DNA of 64,000 bases from JBNJGB01 sp051747385 (GTDB taxonomy: Bacteria; Myxococcota_A; UBA9042; PHBI01; JACKFB01), in assembly GCA_051747385.1 (NCBI GenBank), contig JBNJGB010000003.1, positions 62,001-126,000 of the forward strand, read 5' to 3'. The notes under the pieces are model-generated. The model was given only the letters and a program-made list of their open reading frames with translations, made no database searches and had not been told where the DNA came from. Shown piece by piece: positions 24,603 to 38,105 of the stretch; the first letter of the stretch is position 1; every line of letters begins with the position of its first letter. A program made the position numbers and the translations under genes.

Positions 24603-25739
24603 CTACTCGCCGACGTCCTCGGGGGCCAGGTGGGCCCAGGCGGGCGGGGTGCGCTCGCCCCGGAGGAAGGCGACGGCGTCGTCGGCCAGGGCGGCGATCT
24701 CGGGATCCTCGTCGTCCACGAGGGGCTCCAGGTGGGGGAGGGCCACGCGAGCGCGCAGGCGCACGATGCGCGTGACGGCGTAGCGCACCTCCTCCCGGGC
24801 GCCGCTCCGCAGGAAGGGCAACACCTGGCGGACCCGCTCCAGCAGGGCCTCCTCGTGGGTGTCGACCCACGCGTGGACCGGGCCGGCGTCCAGGCAGCCC
24901 TCCACCCGCTCCTCGAGGGCGCAGTACAGGCGCACGTGGAAGTGCTCGGCGTGCGCGGACGAGTCGCCGGGCTGCTTGAGGACCGCCGTGGCCCGGTCCA
25001 CCACGGTCTCCTCCGCGCCGACCTGCCGCGCGTGGGCGAGGAGGCGATCCTCCAGCCAGGACGCGACGAAGATCCACTGGACCTGCACGTGGGGATCCCG
25101 CAGGAGGGCCTCCACGAGGGCCCAGTTGCGGGCCTCGTCGAAGCGGCGCTCCCCGTCGGCGGTCGCGCCGTCCCGGCCGATGGACGGGAAGCCCGGCCCG
25201 TCGGCCCTGCGGCCGGCCCGGTCGCGCAGGTAGAAGGCCAGGTCGGCGTCCCGGCCGCTGTTGTGGCTGGCGTGCCCCGGGATGTCGCCGCCCCGTCGCG
25301 CGCTCAGGTCGCCCGCGAAGAGGAGGCTGCCCGGCCAGCGGGTCGCGACACGTCGGGCGGCACGCTCCAGCGCGGCCACGAGCTCGCCCGTACCCCAGAT
25401 GGCGCTGCGCTCCACGGAGATGGGGCGCCGCCGCAGGGACGGGTGGTCCACCGGCAGCGGTCGCCCTTGTACGAGGCGTCCCCGGGAGGTGGTGCCGACG
25501 GAGTAGCTCCGATCCGGGGACAGGGCGCGGTCGCCCTCGCGGTCGAAGGCGAGTCCGGCCGCGCGAGGGGGCTCGCGGACCGCGGCGGACGGGAGCAGGG
25601 CGGCTGCGCCGGGTTCGAGGGAAGACAAGGCGCGACCGGCTGGCCGCACCTCCGCGGCCGGGGCCGGCTCCGAGCACCCCGCGAGGGCGGCTGTCACCGC
25701 GAGGGCGGTGGTCACGAAGCTACGCCGTTGCGCCTGCAT
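24603..25739 (-). CDS. MepA-like (M74) murein endopeptidase lipoprotein
   Basis: The 378-residue protein starts MQAQRRSFVTTALAVTAALAG with Cys at residue 22 (ALAGC lipobox). The M74 zinc site is visible: GHASHNSGRDADLAFY (His159 and Asp166, matching the HxxxxxxD spacing of E. coli MepA) and AEHFHVRLY as the HxH-type motif. MepA cuts D-Ala-meso-DAP cross-links in peptidoglycan. The C-terminal 100 residues (VRYAVTRIVRLRARVALPHLEPLVDDEDPEIAALADDAV) look like HEAT repeats, an unusual addition. AAAGGA lies five bases before the ATG. Very long antisense frames over the neighbouring gene are not part of it. Confidence 0.85.
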   Translation of the reverse strand: MQAQRRSFVTTALAVTAALAGCSEPAPAAEVRPAGRALSSLEPGAAALLPSAAVREPPRAAGLAFDREGDRALSPDRSYSVGTTSRGRLVQGRPLPVDHPSLRRRPISVERSAIWGTGELVAALERAARRVATRWPGSLLFAGDLSARRGGDIPGHASHNSGRDADLAFYLRDRAGRRADGPGFPSIGRDGATADGERRFDEARNWALVEALLRDPHVQVQWIFVASWLEDRLLAHARQVGAEETVVDRATAVLKQPGDSSAHAEHFHVRLYCALEERVEGCLDAGPVHAWVDTHEEALLERVRQVLPFLRSGAREEVRYAVTRIVRLRARVALPHLEPLVDDEDPEIAALADDAVAFLRGERTPPAWAHLAPEDVGE

Positions 25740-25988
25740 GTTCCTTTGACTGGGTCTCATGGGCCTCTGTACATTCCCCGCCATGCTCCGCCCGGCGCCG
25801 CGCCCCCGGCGTCTCCGCGGGAACGGTCGGACCCGCCTGACGCGAAGGACATTGAGCCACAAGCCTCGCGTGGTGGCCATGCACCGTCCCGTCCGACGCG
25901 CCACCGATGCCCTTGACGTAGAAGGAGCCGGCGCGCCGGCGCCGGGGTGCCCGTGAGCTGCTCGATGTCGTGCGATGGCTCGTCTCGC

Positions 25989-26018
25989 TTGAGACCGCCG
26001 ATACACCATCCCTATACT
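25989..26018 (+). promoter_or_regulatory. promoter for MopE-type lipoprotein
   Basis: TTGAGA (25989-25994), 18 bases, then TATACT (26013-26018) lie 40 bases before the ATG at 26058. The rest of the 318-base divergent gap shows nothing else convincing. Confidence 0.6.
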
Positions 26019-26057
26019 CCACGTCCGTCCCCGCCCTGTCTCGGGAGCCTGCGGCCC

Positions 26058-31157
<5,100 letters not shown>

Positions 31158-31171
31158 GGACGCCGTCCGCG

Positions 31172-31397
31172 GCTCACGGCTCGTCACATGTCGCAAGACG
31201 AACGGCTCGCGCAAAGACGCGAAGACGCAAAGGAAGACGGCATGCTTCGGTCCGGTGTGCTCGCTGTTGGCCTTCCGGTGACCAGACAGTCTCAGCCAAG
31301 CCTGTGTGCAAGCGGTTCGCTGGCCTTTGGGTCTTGGCGGCTTGGCGCGTGATTCTCCGCGAGAGCGGGGGATCACGAGATGTGTAGGACTGTGAGC
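31172..31397. repeat. dispersed repeat family R2, copy D
   Basis: This copy of about 226 bp has the clearest inverted ends: GGCTCACGGCTCGTCACATG against GGCTCACAGTCCTACACATC. It has a single GGCGGCTT unit. The flank just right of it (GCCGTCCCCGGCGGTCGG) is the reverse complement of the flank just left of copy A, so the inverted end may be longer than in the other copies. It fills the gap between the MopE gene and sppA. Confidence 0.8.
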
Positions 31398-31463
31398 CGT
31401 CCCCGGCGGTCGGGGGCCAGGCCGCCGGCCCCACGGAAGACAGGGCCGGCGCGCCCCGGGCGG

Positions 31464-33302
31464 TCAGCGCAGCTTCACCCGGTAGGGCATCATGGCCAGG
31501 GCGACCTCCCGGGAGAGCAGGTGCTCGATGAGGGTGGCGGCGCGCAGGATCTCGCCTCCCACGGCGCCGGGGAGGAGCGCCCCGAGCCGGCCCAGGTCCA
31601 GCGGCGCCGCACGGAGGCTCGCCGAGCGGGAGCGCAGCATCTCCATGAAGGACTTGGGGCGCGGATAGGACTCCAGGTGGACGCGCTCCGGGTCGACCCC
31701 GGCCATCTCGGCCGCTTTCGTGACGGCGTCGCCCAGGCCGCCGAGTGCGTCGACGAGGCCGCGGTCGACGGCGTCGCGGCCGCACCACACGCGCCCCTGG
31801 GCGACCCGGTGGACGGCGTCGTAGGACATGCCGCGGCCCCGGGCGACGCGGTTCACGAACGTGTCGTAGGTGCGCTTCATGTGGGCGCGGATCACGCGGC
31901 GCTCGCTGTCGCTGAACCGCTGCTGCGTGGAGAAAAGCCCGGCGTGCTTGCCGCGGCTGATGACGACCGTGTCCAGGCCGAGCTTGTCGTAGAGGCCGTC
32001 GAGCACCAGCTTGCCTCCGAACACCCCGATGGAGCCGGTGATGGTGCTGGGCTCGGCCACGACGTGCCGGGCCGCGCTCGCGACGTAGTAGCCGCCGGAC
32101 GCCGCGGTGTTGCCCAGGCTGGCCACCACCGGGCGGTCCTTCGCGAGGTCGTGCAGGGCGCGCCAGACGAGGTCGCTCGCCAGCGCGGAGCCTCCGGGGC
32201 TGTCGATCCGGACCACGACCGCGCGGACGCCGTCGTCCTCCTCGATGGCCTCGATGGCGTCCAGGACGTCCGAGGAGCCCACGACCCCGCCGCGCGAGAA
32301 GATGGAGTCGGCCGCCCGGCCCAGGACGATGGGGCCCTCGGCCGCCAGCAGCGCGATCCGCGCGCCGTCTCCGTCTCCGTCACCCGGGACCTGGCTCAGC
32401 AGGCGGATGACGCCGAGGAAGGACGTGAGATCGGGCACCTCCACCGGCTCCGGGTAGGCCAGGGCGGGGGTCTCGCCGGAGTCGCGCGCCAGGCGCTCCA
32501 GGGTGTCGGGCCAGTAGGCCAGGTCGTCGACGAGGCCGTGCCTCCGCGCGTCCTCGGCGCTCATCATCCCGAGGTCGAACAGGGCGCGCACCTTGTCCCG
32601 AGGGATCCCCCGCTGCGCGGCGACGTCGTCCAGGAGCGTGTCCCAGATGCCGTCGACGAGGGCCTCCAGCGCCTCGCGGGCCGGCCCCGACATGTCCCGG
32701 CGCGTCAGCGGCTCGGCGGCCGACTTGTAGCGGCCCATCGTCTCGATGTCCGCCTCCACGCCCACGGCGTCCAGGAGGTCCTTGTAGAAGGTGACCTCCG
32801 CGCGCACGCCCGGGGCCACGACCATGCCCTCCGGCGTCATCAGGAACTCGTCGGCGGCCGTCGCGACCACGAGGGCCGCCGCGTCGACCTCGACGGCGTG
32901 GGCGACGACGTGCTTGCCAGCCTCGCGGGCCTCCCGGAGCGCGCGGGCCAGGTCGCGCGCCTGGGCCTGGCCGAGGTCACCCGTCCGCACCTTGACGACG
33001 AGGGTCCCCACCTCCGGGTCGGAGGCGAGGTCGTCGACGGCGGCCAGGGCGTCGCTCAGGACCACGCGCCGATCGAAGCCGAAGGGGTCCCAAGGGGCCG
33101 CGGCCTCGCCCACGGCGCCCGAGAGCTTCACCACCCGCACGGCGTCGCCGACCGCGACCGCGGCGTCCCCGGCGGCGCCCTGCCCGTCGTCGGCCGACCG
33201 TGAGGCGACCGGCGTGAGCTTCCAGGGAGGCTCCGACCACGCCGCCCTTGGGGCTGCCAGGGTGAGCAGGAGCGTCAGCGCGACGCGGCCGTGACGGCCC
33301 AT
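31464..33302 (-). CDS. sppA: signal peptide peptidase SppA, 67K type
   Basis: The 612-residue length matches E. coli SppA (618). A signal or anchor segment is at residues 6-22. The two-domain Ser/Lys protease pattern is complete: general base Lys193 in GRYKSAAEPL and nucleophile Ser402 in NTAASGGYYVAS, with IDSPGGSA and TGSIGVFGGK around the second site. SppA degrades leftover signal peptides in the membrane. GGAGG precedes the ATG at 33302. An extended frame to 33413 would begin inside the neighbouring gene and is rejected. Confidence 0.93.
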   Translation of the reverse strand: MGRHGRVALTLLLTLAAPRAAWSEPPWKLTPVASRSADDGQGAAGDAAVAVGDAVRVVKLSGAVGEAAAPWDPFGFDRRVVLSDALAAVDDLASDPEVGTLVVKVRTGDLGQAQARDLARALREAREAGKHVVAHAVEVDAAALVVATAADEFLMTPEGMVVAPGVRAEVTFYKDLLDAVGVEADIETMGRYKSAAEPLTRRDMSGPAREALEALVDGIWDTLLDDVAAQRGIPRDKVRALFDLGMMSAEDARRHGLVDDLAYWPDTLERLARDSGETPALAYPEPVEVPDLTSFLGVIRLLSQVPGDGDGDGARIALLAAEGPIVLGRAADSIFSRGGVVGSSDVLDAIEAIEEDDGVRAVVVRIDSPGGSALASDLVWRALHDLAKDRPVVASLGNTAASGGYYVASAARHVVAEPSTITGSIGVFGGKLVLDGLYDKLGLDTVVISRGKHAGLFSTQQRFSDSERRVIRAHMKRTYDTFVNRVARGRGMSYDAVHRVAQGRVWCGRDAVDRGLVDALGGLGDAVTKAAEMAGVDPERVHLESYPRPKSFMEMLRSRSASLRAAPLDLGRLGALLPGAVGGEILRAATLIEHLLSREVALAMMPYRVKLR

Positions 33303-33357
33303 GGGAGTGCCTCCTGGAGCGCGGGCGTGGGAGCCCTTGGGACGGGAACTGGAAACC

Positions 33358-34266
33358 TCACGATGAGGCAGGGTATTCCACTCCGTCCAGCATCGGATCC
33401 CGCAAGCCCACATGCCCGAGCAGGGACACCGCCTCCGCGCGCTCCTCCCCGGATACGGGACCGCCGAGGGGCCCGGCCCGCCCGGCGAGGTGGAAGGGCT
33501 GATATCCCGTCATCAGGTTGACGCCCGCGTCAGGGAGGTGACGCCCCAGCCACTCGAGGACGGGGCGGGTGCAGCACTCGAGGTGACCCGGCATCAGGAG
33601 GTGTCGCACGACCAGGCGGCCCGTCGAGGCCGCCATGGGGAGAAGGCGCTCCAGTCGATCGGTGTAGCCGCGCACCCCTGCGAGCTCGAGCGCGCACCGG
33701 TCGCTCCCGAACTTGTGGTCCACCAGCCACGTCCCCACGACGCCCTCCAGCTGCCGGATCACCGCCTCGGTGGTCCAGAGGTTCGTGTTCCAGACCACGT
33801 GCGTGTCCGGCGGGCAGTGCGCCAGGGTGCGCAGCGCGTACAGCAGGTTCACGTCGGGGACGCCGCCCACGAAGTTGACGTTCCGCGCCCCCTGCGCTCG
33901 CCGCTTCGCGATGCGCGCCGCGAGCGCCCGTGGGGACAGGGCGACGCCGTGCGCTTCGGGGCGTCGCACCGGCCCCAGGTCGCTGCAGAAGGCGCAGCGC
34001 ATGCTGCAGCCCGTCAGGTAGACCGTGTGGGACGGGACGAGGCGGCGCTCCTCGCCGAGGTGGAGGTACTCCTTGTACACGCGGCCCTCGGCGCCCAGGC
34101 CGCAGTATCCGCGGTCTCCGGCGAGGCGGTCCACGCCGCACGCCTGCGCGCACACGTCGCACGACCGGTAGCGGGCCTCCGTCCAGGCCAGCGCCTTCCG
34201 CAGCCTCGCAGGATCGATCCGGGGAGCCCCCGCCCCGGTGCCGGTGGTCGCGCGCGGGCTCGTCAC
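33358..34266 (-). CDS. radical SAM protein, PflX/PflA-like
   Basis: The 302-residue protein has a Cys-rich N-terminal segment CDVCAQACGVDRLAGDRGYCGLG (extra iron-sulfur or zinc ligands), then the radical SAM CxxxCxxC as GCSMRCAFC, and downstream FVGGVPDVN (GGE-like) and DHKFGSDRCALE. This arrangement matches the uncharacterised PflX group related to pyruvate formate-lyase activating enzymes. The substrate is unknown. GTG 34266 overlaps the TGA of the upstream diguanylate cyclase (GTGA), indicating translational coupling. Confidence 0.85.
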   Translation of the reverse strand: MTSPRATTGTGAGAPRIDPARLRKALAWTEARYRSCDVCAQACGVDRLAGDRGYCGLGAEGRVYKEYLHLGEERRLVPSHTVYLTGCSMRCAFCSDLGPVRRPEAHGVALSPRALAARIAKRRAQGARNVNFVGGVPDVNLLYALRTLAHCPPDTHVVWNTNLWTTEAVIRQLEGVVGTWLVDHKFGSDRCALELAGVRGYTDRLERLLPMAASTGRLVVRHLLMPGHLECCTRPVLEWLGRHLPDAGVNLMTGYQPFHLAGRAGPLGGPVSGEERAEAVSLLGHVGLRDPMLDGVEYPASS

Positions 34267-34934
34267 TTGGCGGCGGCCGGGCCTCCCATCCACGGGAGCG
34301 TGGAGGTGCGCTGGCGCGGCCGGGTCCGAGTCAGGCCGTTCTTCTGGCGCCGCTTGTCCGCGTACATGGCCTCGTCCGCCGCCTGGACGAGCTGCTCGGC
34401 CCCGGCCCCGTCCATCGGCCAGGTCGCCTGGCCGATGCTCAGCTCGAGCGGCCAGGGGCGCTCGGCGTTCAGGAGGCCGAGCCGACGCCTCAGCCGCGCC
34501 ACCATCAGGGCGCAGCCGGCCTCGTCGGCGCCCGGGAGGATCGTCGTGAACTCGTCGCCGCCGGTGCGGCAGCAGATGTCGTGGTCGCGGGCGTTTTCCC
34601 GGAGGAAGCCCGCGATCGTCACGAGCGCCTCGTCACCCACGGCGTGGCCGAAGCGATCGTTGATGTGCTTGAAGTCGTTGAGGTCGATGACCAGCACGGA
34701 GAAGGTGCCCCCGGCCTGGCGGCGGGCACGGTCGACCTCCTCGCGGAGGCGCTCGTCGGCGTACCGCCTGTTCCAGAGGGCCGTGAGCGGGTCGCGATAC
34801 GCCAGCCGGCGATACACGCGCAGGGCCTCCACCTCCCGCCGGAGCTTGTCGTTCTCCCGGCGTAGGAGGCCAACCAGTGCGTCGTCGTCGTACATGACGT
34901 TCTCGGAGCTCTCTTCGGCGGTCGATCTGTTCAC
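34263..34934 (-). CDS. GGDEF diguanylate cyclase with intact I-site
   Basis: The 223-residue protein has a short N-terminal coiled coil (DALVGLLRRENDKLRREVEALRVYRRLA) followed by a GGDEF domain: DPLTALWNRRY, DLNDFKHINDRFGHAVGD and the active-site TGGDEF. RDHD sits five residues before GGDEF, the canonical RxxD product-inhibition site. It has no sensor domain or membrane segment; dimerisation by the coiled coil is likely. GTG 34934 is preferred because GAGGAGGA lies just before it; ATG 34895 is an alternative. It forms a coupled pair with the PflX-like gene. Confidence 0.92.
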   Translation of the reverse strand: MNRSTAEESSENVMYDDDALVGLLRRENDKLRREVEALRVYRRLAYRDPLTALWNRRYADERLREEVDRARRQAGGTFSVLVIDLNDFKHINDRFGHAVGDEALVTIAGFLRENARDHDICCRTGGDEFTTILPGADEAGCALMVARLRRRLGLLNAERPWPLELSIGQATWPMDGAGAEQLVQAADEAMYADKRRQKNGLTRTRPRQRTSTLPWMGGPAAAK

Positions 34935-35055
34935 GGCGTCCTCCTCGCGTGACGAGCGATGACGCCGACGGTGATTAGCAAGCCGCGTGCCACGCGACCA
35001 CGGGGAGTGTGTTCCGGTCCCGCCGCGGCGTCAAAACATCTGCGGAGGCGCCGCT

Positions 35056-35222
35056 AGGGCGGTCGCAAAGTCGACCGCCCTCCCTTGCCTTTGCCCTTGC
35101 CCGTGCCCGTGCCCTTGCCTGCTCTCAGACGCGCAGAACCCATCGTTTCCGAGCGGGTGCAATCCGGCGCCGGGCGCCGTACCGCCGCACGGCCCTCACC
35201 TCTCCGACCTTGCGATTGCCCT
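35056..35222. mobile_element. MITE-like element, copy 2 (167 bp)
   Basis: Its length is identical to copy 1 and it starts with the same 18-base left end (AGGGCGGTCGCAAAGTCG) and 9-bp hairpin; right and left ends again match at 15 of 18 positions. The internal hexamer tract has decayed (TTTGCCC, CCGTGCCCGTG). Flanks are similar but not an exact duplication (GAGGCGCCGC left, GAGGCGTCGC right, shifted). It lies in the divergent gap between the GGDEF gene and cysS. Confidence 0.75.
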
Positions 35223-35323
35223 GCGAGGCGTCGCGCGTCGGGGTGGACGCCGCGGACCGGCGTGGTCTAACGTCGCGCCCCCCGCGGAGGGGGACCCAGC
35301 CACCGCACGACGGAGAGGATGCC

Positions 35324-36808
35324 GTGGGCCTGTCCATCTACAACACGATGACCCGCCGGAAGGAGCCCTTCGAGCCCCTCGAGCCGGGGCGGATCGGGAT
35401 GTACGTCTGTGGCGTCACGGTCTACGACTACAGCCACATCGGCCACGCGCGGGTCTACGTCGCGTTCGACGCGGTCTACCGGTATCTGAAGCACCGCGGC
35501 TGGGACGTGCGCTACGTCCGCAACTTCACGGACGTGGACGACAAGATCATCCAGCGGGCGCGCGAGCGGGGCGAGGACCCCCTGAAGCTCTCGGAGCGCT
35601 TCATCGAGGCCTTCTACGAGGACATGGACGCCCTCGGCTGCCTCCGGCCGGACGTGGAGCCCCGCGTGTCGACCCACATCGGCCGGATCATCGAGATGAT
35701 CCAGCGCATCGTGGAGCGGGATCACGGCTACGTGGTCGACGGCGACGTCTACTTCGACATCGCCAGCGACGAGGACTACGGGAAGCTCAGCCACTGCAAG
35801 CTCGAGGACATGCGCGCCGGCGAGCGGGTGGCCGTGGACGAGCGCAAGCGGAACCCCCTCGACTTCGCCCTGTGGAAGTCGGCCAAGCCGGGCGAGCCGA
35901 CCTGGGACAGCCCCTGGGGCCCCGGCCGGCCCGGGTGGCACATCGAGTGCAGCGCCATGTCCTGCTCCCACCTGGGCGCGACCTTCGACATCCACGCCGG
36001 CGGGCGGGACCTGGTGTTCCCGCACCACGAAAACGAGATCGCCCAGAGCGAGGCCGCGACGGGAAAGCCGTACGTGCGCTACTGGATGCACAACGGCTTC
36101 GTGAACGTGAACGAGGAGAAGATGTCCAAGTCCCTGGGCAACTTCTTCACCGTCCGCGAGGTCCTGAAGCTCTATCACCCGCAGGCCGTGCGGTGGTTCC
36201 TGCTGTCGACCCACTACCGGGCGCCCATCAACTACACCGAGCGGACCATCGAGGAGGCGGCGGCGCGGGTGTACTACCTGTACCAGACCCTGGCGGACGT
36301 GGACGCCGTCCTGGAGGCCGCCGAGGACACGGACGACGGTCCGCTCCTCGAGGCGGAGATGGTCGAGGGGCTGCACGACGCCTTCGTCGAGGCCATGGAC
36401 GACGACTTCAACACGGCGCGCGTGATGGGCGTCATCGCCGAGCCGCTCAAGCTGGTGAACGACCTGATCCACACGAGGAAGGGGCGCAAGAAGAAGGGCC
36501 GCCTGAAGACCCTCGCGTGCCTGCGCGACGAGCTCCGGCCCGTCTTCGACGTGCTCGGCGTGGGCGCGTCGGACCCGGCCGAGGTCCGAGAGGAGATGAA
36601 GCAGCGGGCGCTGGTCCGCCGCGGCCTCACGGCCGGGGAGGTGGAGCGCCTCATCGAGGAGCGCGTCGCTGCGCGCAAGGAGCGGGACTTCGAGCGCGCC
36701 GACGGCATCCGGGATCAGCTCCTGGAGCAGGGGATCCAGCTCATGGACTCGCCCCTGGGGACCGAGTGGCGCCCCGTCTTCGAGCTGGGCGAGGACGAGG
36801 ACGCGTGA
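35324..36808 (+). CDS. cysS: cysteinyl-tRNA synthetase
   Basis: The 494-residue protein is a class I synthetase with YVCGVTVYDYSHIGHAR (HIGH motif and first zinc Cys), HIECSAMS, FPHHENEIAQ (further zinc ligands) and EEKMSKSLGN (KMSKS). It charges tRNA-Cys. GTG 35324 with GGAGAGGA before it gives the expected start; upstream codons run into the MITE. A short basic insert (HTRKGRKKKGRLK) lies in the C-terminal domain. It is the first of a run of same-strand genes (cysS, J-like protein, def, fmt, lipoprotein). Confidence 0.97.
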   Translation: MGLSIYNTMTRRKEPFEPLEPGRIGMYVCGVTVYDYSHIGHARVYVAFDAVYRYLKHRGWDVRYVRNFTDVDDKIIQRARERGEDPLKLSERFIEAFYEDMDALGCLRPDVEPRVSTHIGRIIEMIQRIVERDHGYVVDGDVYFDIASDEDYGKLSHCKLEDMRAGERVAVDERKRNPLDFALWKSAKPGEPTWDSPWGPGRPGWHIECSAMSCSHLGATFDIHAGGRDLVFPHHENEIAQSEAATGKPYVRYWMHNGFVNVNEEKMSKSLGNFFTVREVLKLYHPQAVRWFLLSTHYRAPINYTERTIEEAAARVYYLYQTLADVDAVLEAAEDTDDGPLLEAEMVEGLHDAFVEAMDDDFNTARVMGVIAEPLKLVNDLIHTRKGRKKKGRLKTLACLRDELRPVFDVLGVGASDPAEVREEMKQRALVRRGLTAGEVERLIEERVAARKERDFERADGIRDQLLEQGIQLMDSPLGTEWRPVFELGEDEDA

Positions 36809-36821
36809 GGGGTCGGGGGCG

Positions 36822-37541
36822 ATGCAGGTCCTGACCGTCGGCTTCGACCGCGAGACCACCGATCGCCTGAGCGCGGCGCTCCGCGACGCGGGACACCAGG
36901 TGCTCGGCGCGACCGGCCGCTCGTCGGGCCGCACCCTCGCGAAGGTGATCCGGCCGGACGCGGTGGTCGTGCCCGACGGCGCCGCCGGACAGGAGGCCTG
37001 GGGCTGGGTCGTGGACCTGCTGGCCGGCGCCCGGCGGGTGGCCCTGGCGGGGGGCGCCGATCCGGCCGCGGCCCTGGCCGGCGCGTCCGGGGCGGAGGCG
37101 CTGGCGGAGCCGATGGGGCGCGACGCTTCGCCGCCGCCGCTGCCGACGCCGGACGGTGAGGGGCCCGAGCGAGCGACCCCGCCGGCCGCCCGGGCGCCGG
37201 CGTCGGCGGTGGGGCCGCGACAGGCTGCCGAGGACGAGACCGCGCCCCCCGACCTGGAAGACAAGCTCGTCCAGGTGCGTTTCGCTGATTACCATCGAAT
37301 CCTGGAGGTCCAGCCAGGAGCCACCGCGTACGTGATCCGAGAGCAGTACCAGCGTCTGTCCCGACTGTATGACCCGACCGGTTGGCCGGGGCCGGTGCAC
37401 GCGGAGGATGTCCCGGTCCTTGACGAAATCGGGCGTGGGATCGAAGACGCCTGGGCGGTCCTCGGGGATCCGGAGCTTCGCGCCCGCTACGAGCAGGCCC
37501 TGGAGCGCGGATCCCGCGCGGCCGCCGAGCCCCGGAGATAG
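36822..37541 (+). CDS. J-domain-like protein without HPD motif
   Basis: The 239-residue protein has an N-terminal part of about 95 residues (MQVLTVGFDRETTDRLSAALRDAGHQVLGATG) that resembles a receiver-like alpha/beta fold without clear phosphorylation acids. A Pro/Ala linker follows. Then comes a C-terminal J-like helical domain: FADYHRILEVQPGATAYVIREQYQRLSRLYDPTG...IEDAWAVLGDPELRARYEQAL. The expected HPD triad is replaced by YDP, so DnaK stimulation is unlikely. It lies between cysS and def, with only two bases before def. Function is unknown. Confidence 0.7.
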   Translation: MQVLTVGFDRETTDRLSAALRDAGHQVLGATGRSSGRTLAKVIRPDAVVVPDGAAGQEAWGWVVDLLAGARRVALAGGADPAAALAGASGAEALAEPMGRDASPPPLPTPDGEGPERATPPAARAPASAVGPRQAAEDETAPPDLEDKLVQVRFADYHRILEVQPGATAYVIREQYQRLSRLYDPTGWPGPVHAEDVPVLDEIGRGIEDAWAVLGDPELRARYEQALERGSRAAAEPRR

Positions 37542-37543
37542 GA

Positions 37544-38098
37544 ATGCCGCGACGCCTGCCACTCGTCATCTACCCCGACGCCATCCTCAAGCGCCGCTCC
37601 GCCGACGTGACGGAGCTGGACCAGGGCATGGTCGACTTCGCCGAGGCCATGGCGGAGACCATGTACGTCTCGAGCGGGGTGGGGCTGGCCGCCCCGCAGG
37701 TGGCCCGGAACGTCCGGCTGATCACGCTCGACGTGGAGCAGGAGGACGACCGCCGCGGGCTCCTGACGCTGGTGAACCCGGTCATCGTGGACAGCCACGG
37801 CCGGACGACCTGGGAGGAGGGATGCCTGTCCTTCCCGGGCATCTCCGCGGAGGTCCGCCGGAGGGACCAGATCCACGTGCAGGCCTTCGACCTCCAGGGT
37901 CACGAGCTGGACTTCGAGGCCGAGGGGCTGCTGTCCATCTGCATCCAGCACGAGCTGGATCACCTGAACGGCGTCACGTTCCTGGACCGGCTGAGCCCGG
38001 TGAAGCGGAAGCTGGTGACGCGCCAGTACCTGAAGCAGCGCGAGCAGGACGACGACGACGACGCCCTCGCCGCCATCCGCGCCGCGCACGGGGAGTAG
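37544..38098 (+). CDS. def: peptide deformylase
   Basis: The 184-residue protein has the three active-site motifs: GVGLAAPQ, EGCLSFPG (Cys metal ligand) and QHELDHLNG (two His ligands and the catalytic Glu). It removes the formyl group from nascent proteins. It is paired with fmt seven bases downstream, the classic def-fmt arrangement. The tail has a run of acidic residues (EQDDDDD). Confidence 0.97.
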   Translation: MPRRLPLVIYPDAILKRRSADVTELDQGMVDFAEAMAETMYVSSGVGLAAPQVARNVRLITLDVEQEDDRRGLLTLVNPVIVDSHGRTTWEEGCLSFPGISAEVRRRDQIHVQAFDLQGHELDFEAEGLLSICIQHELDHLNGVTFLDRLSPVKRKLVTRQYLKQREQDDDDDALAAIRAAHGE

Positions 38099-38105
38099 CC
38101 CCCTC

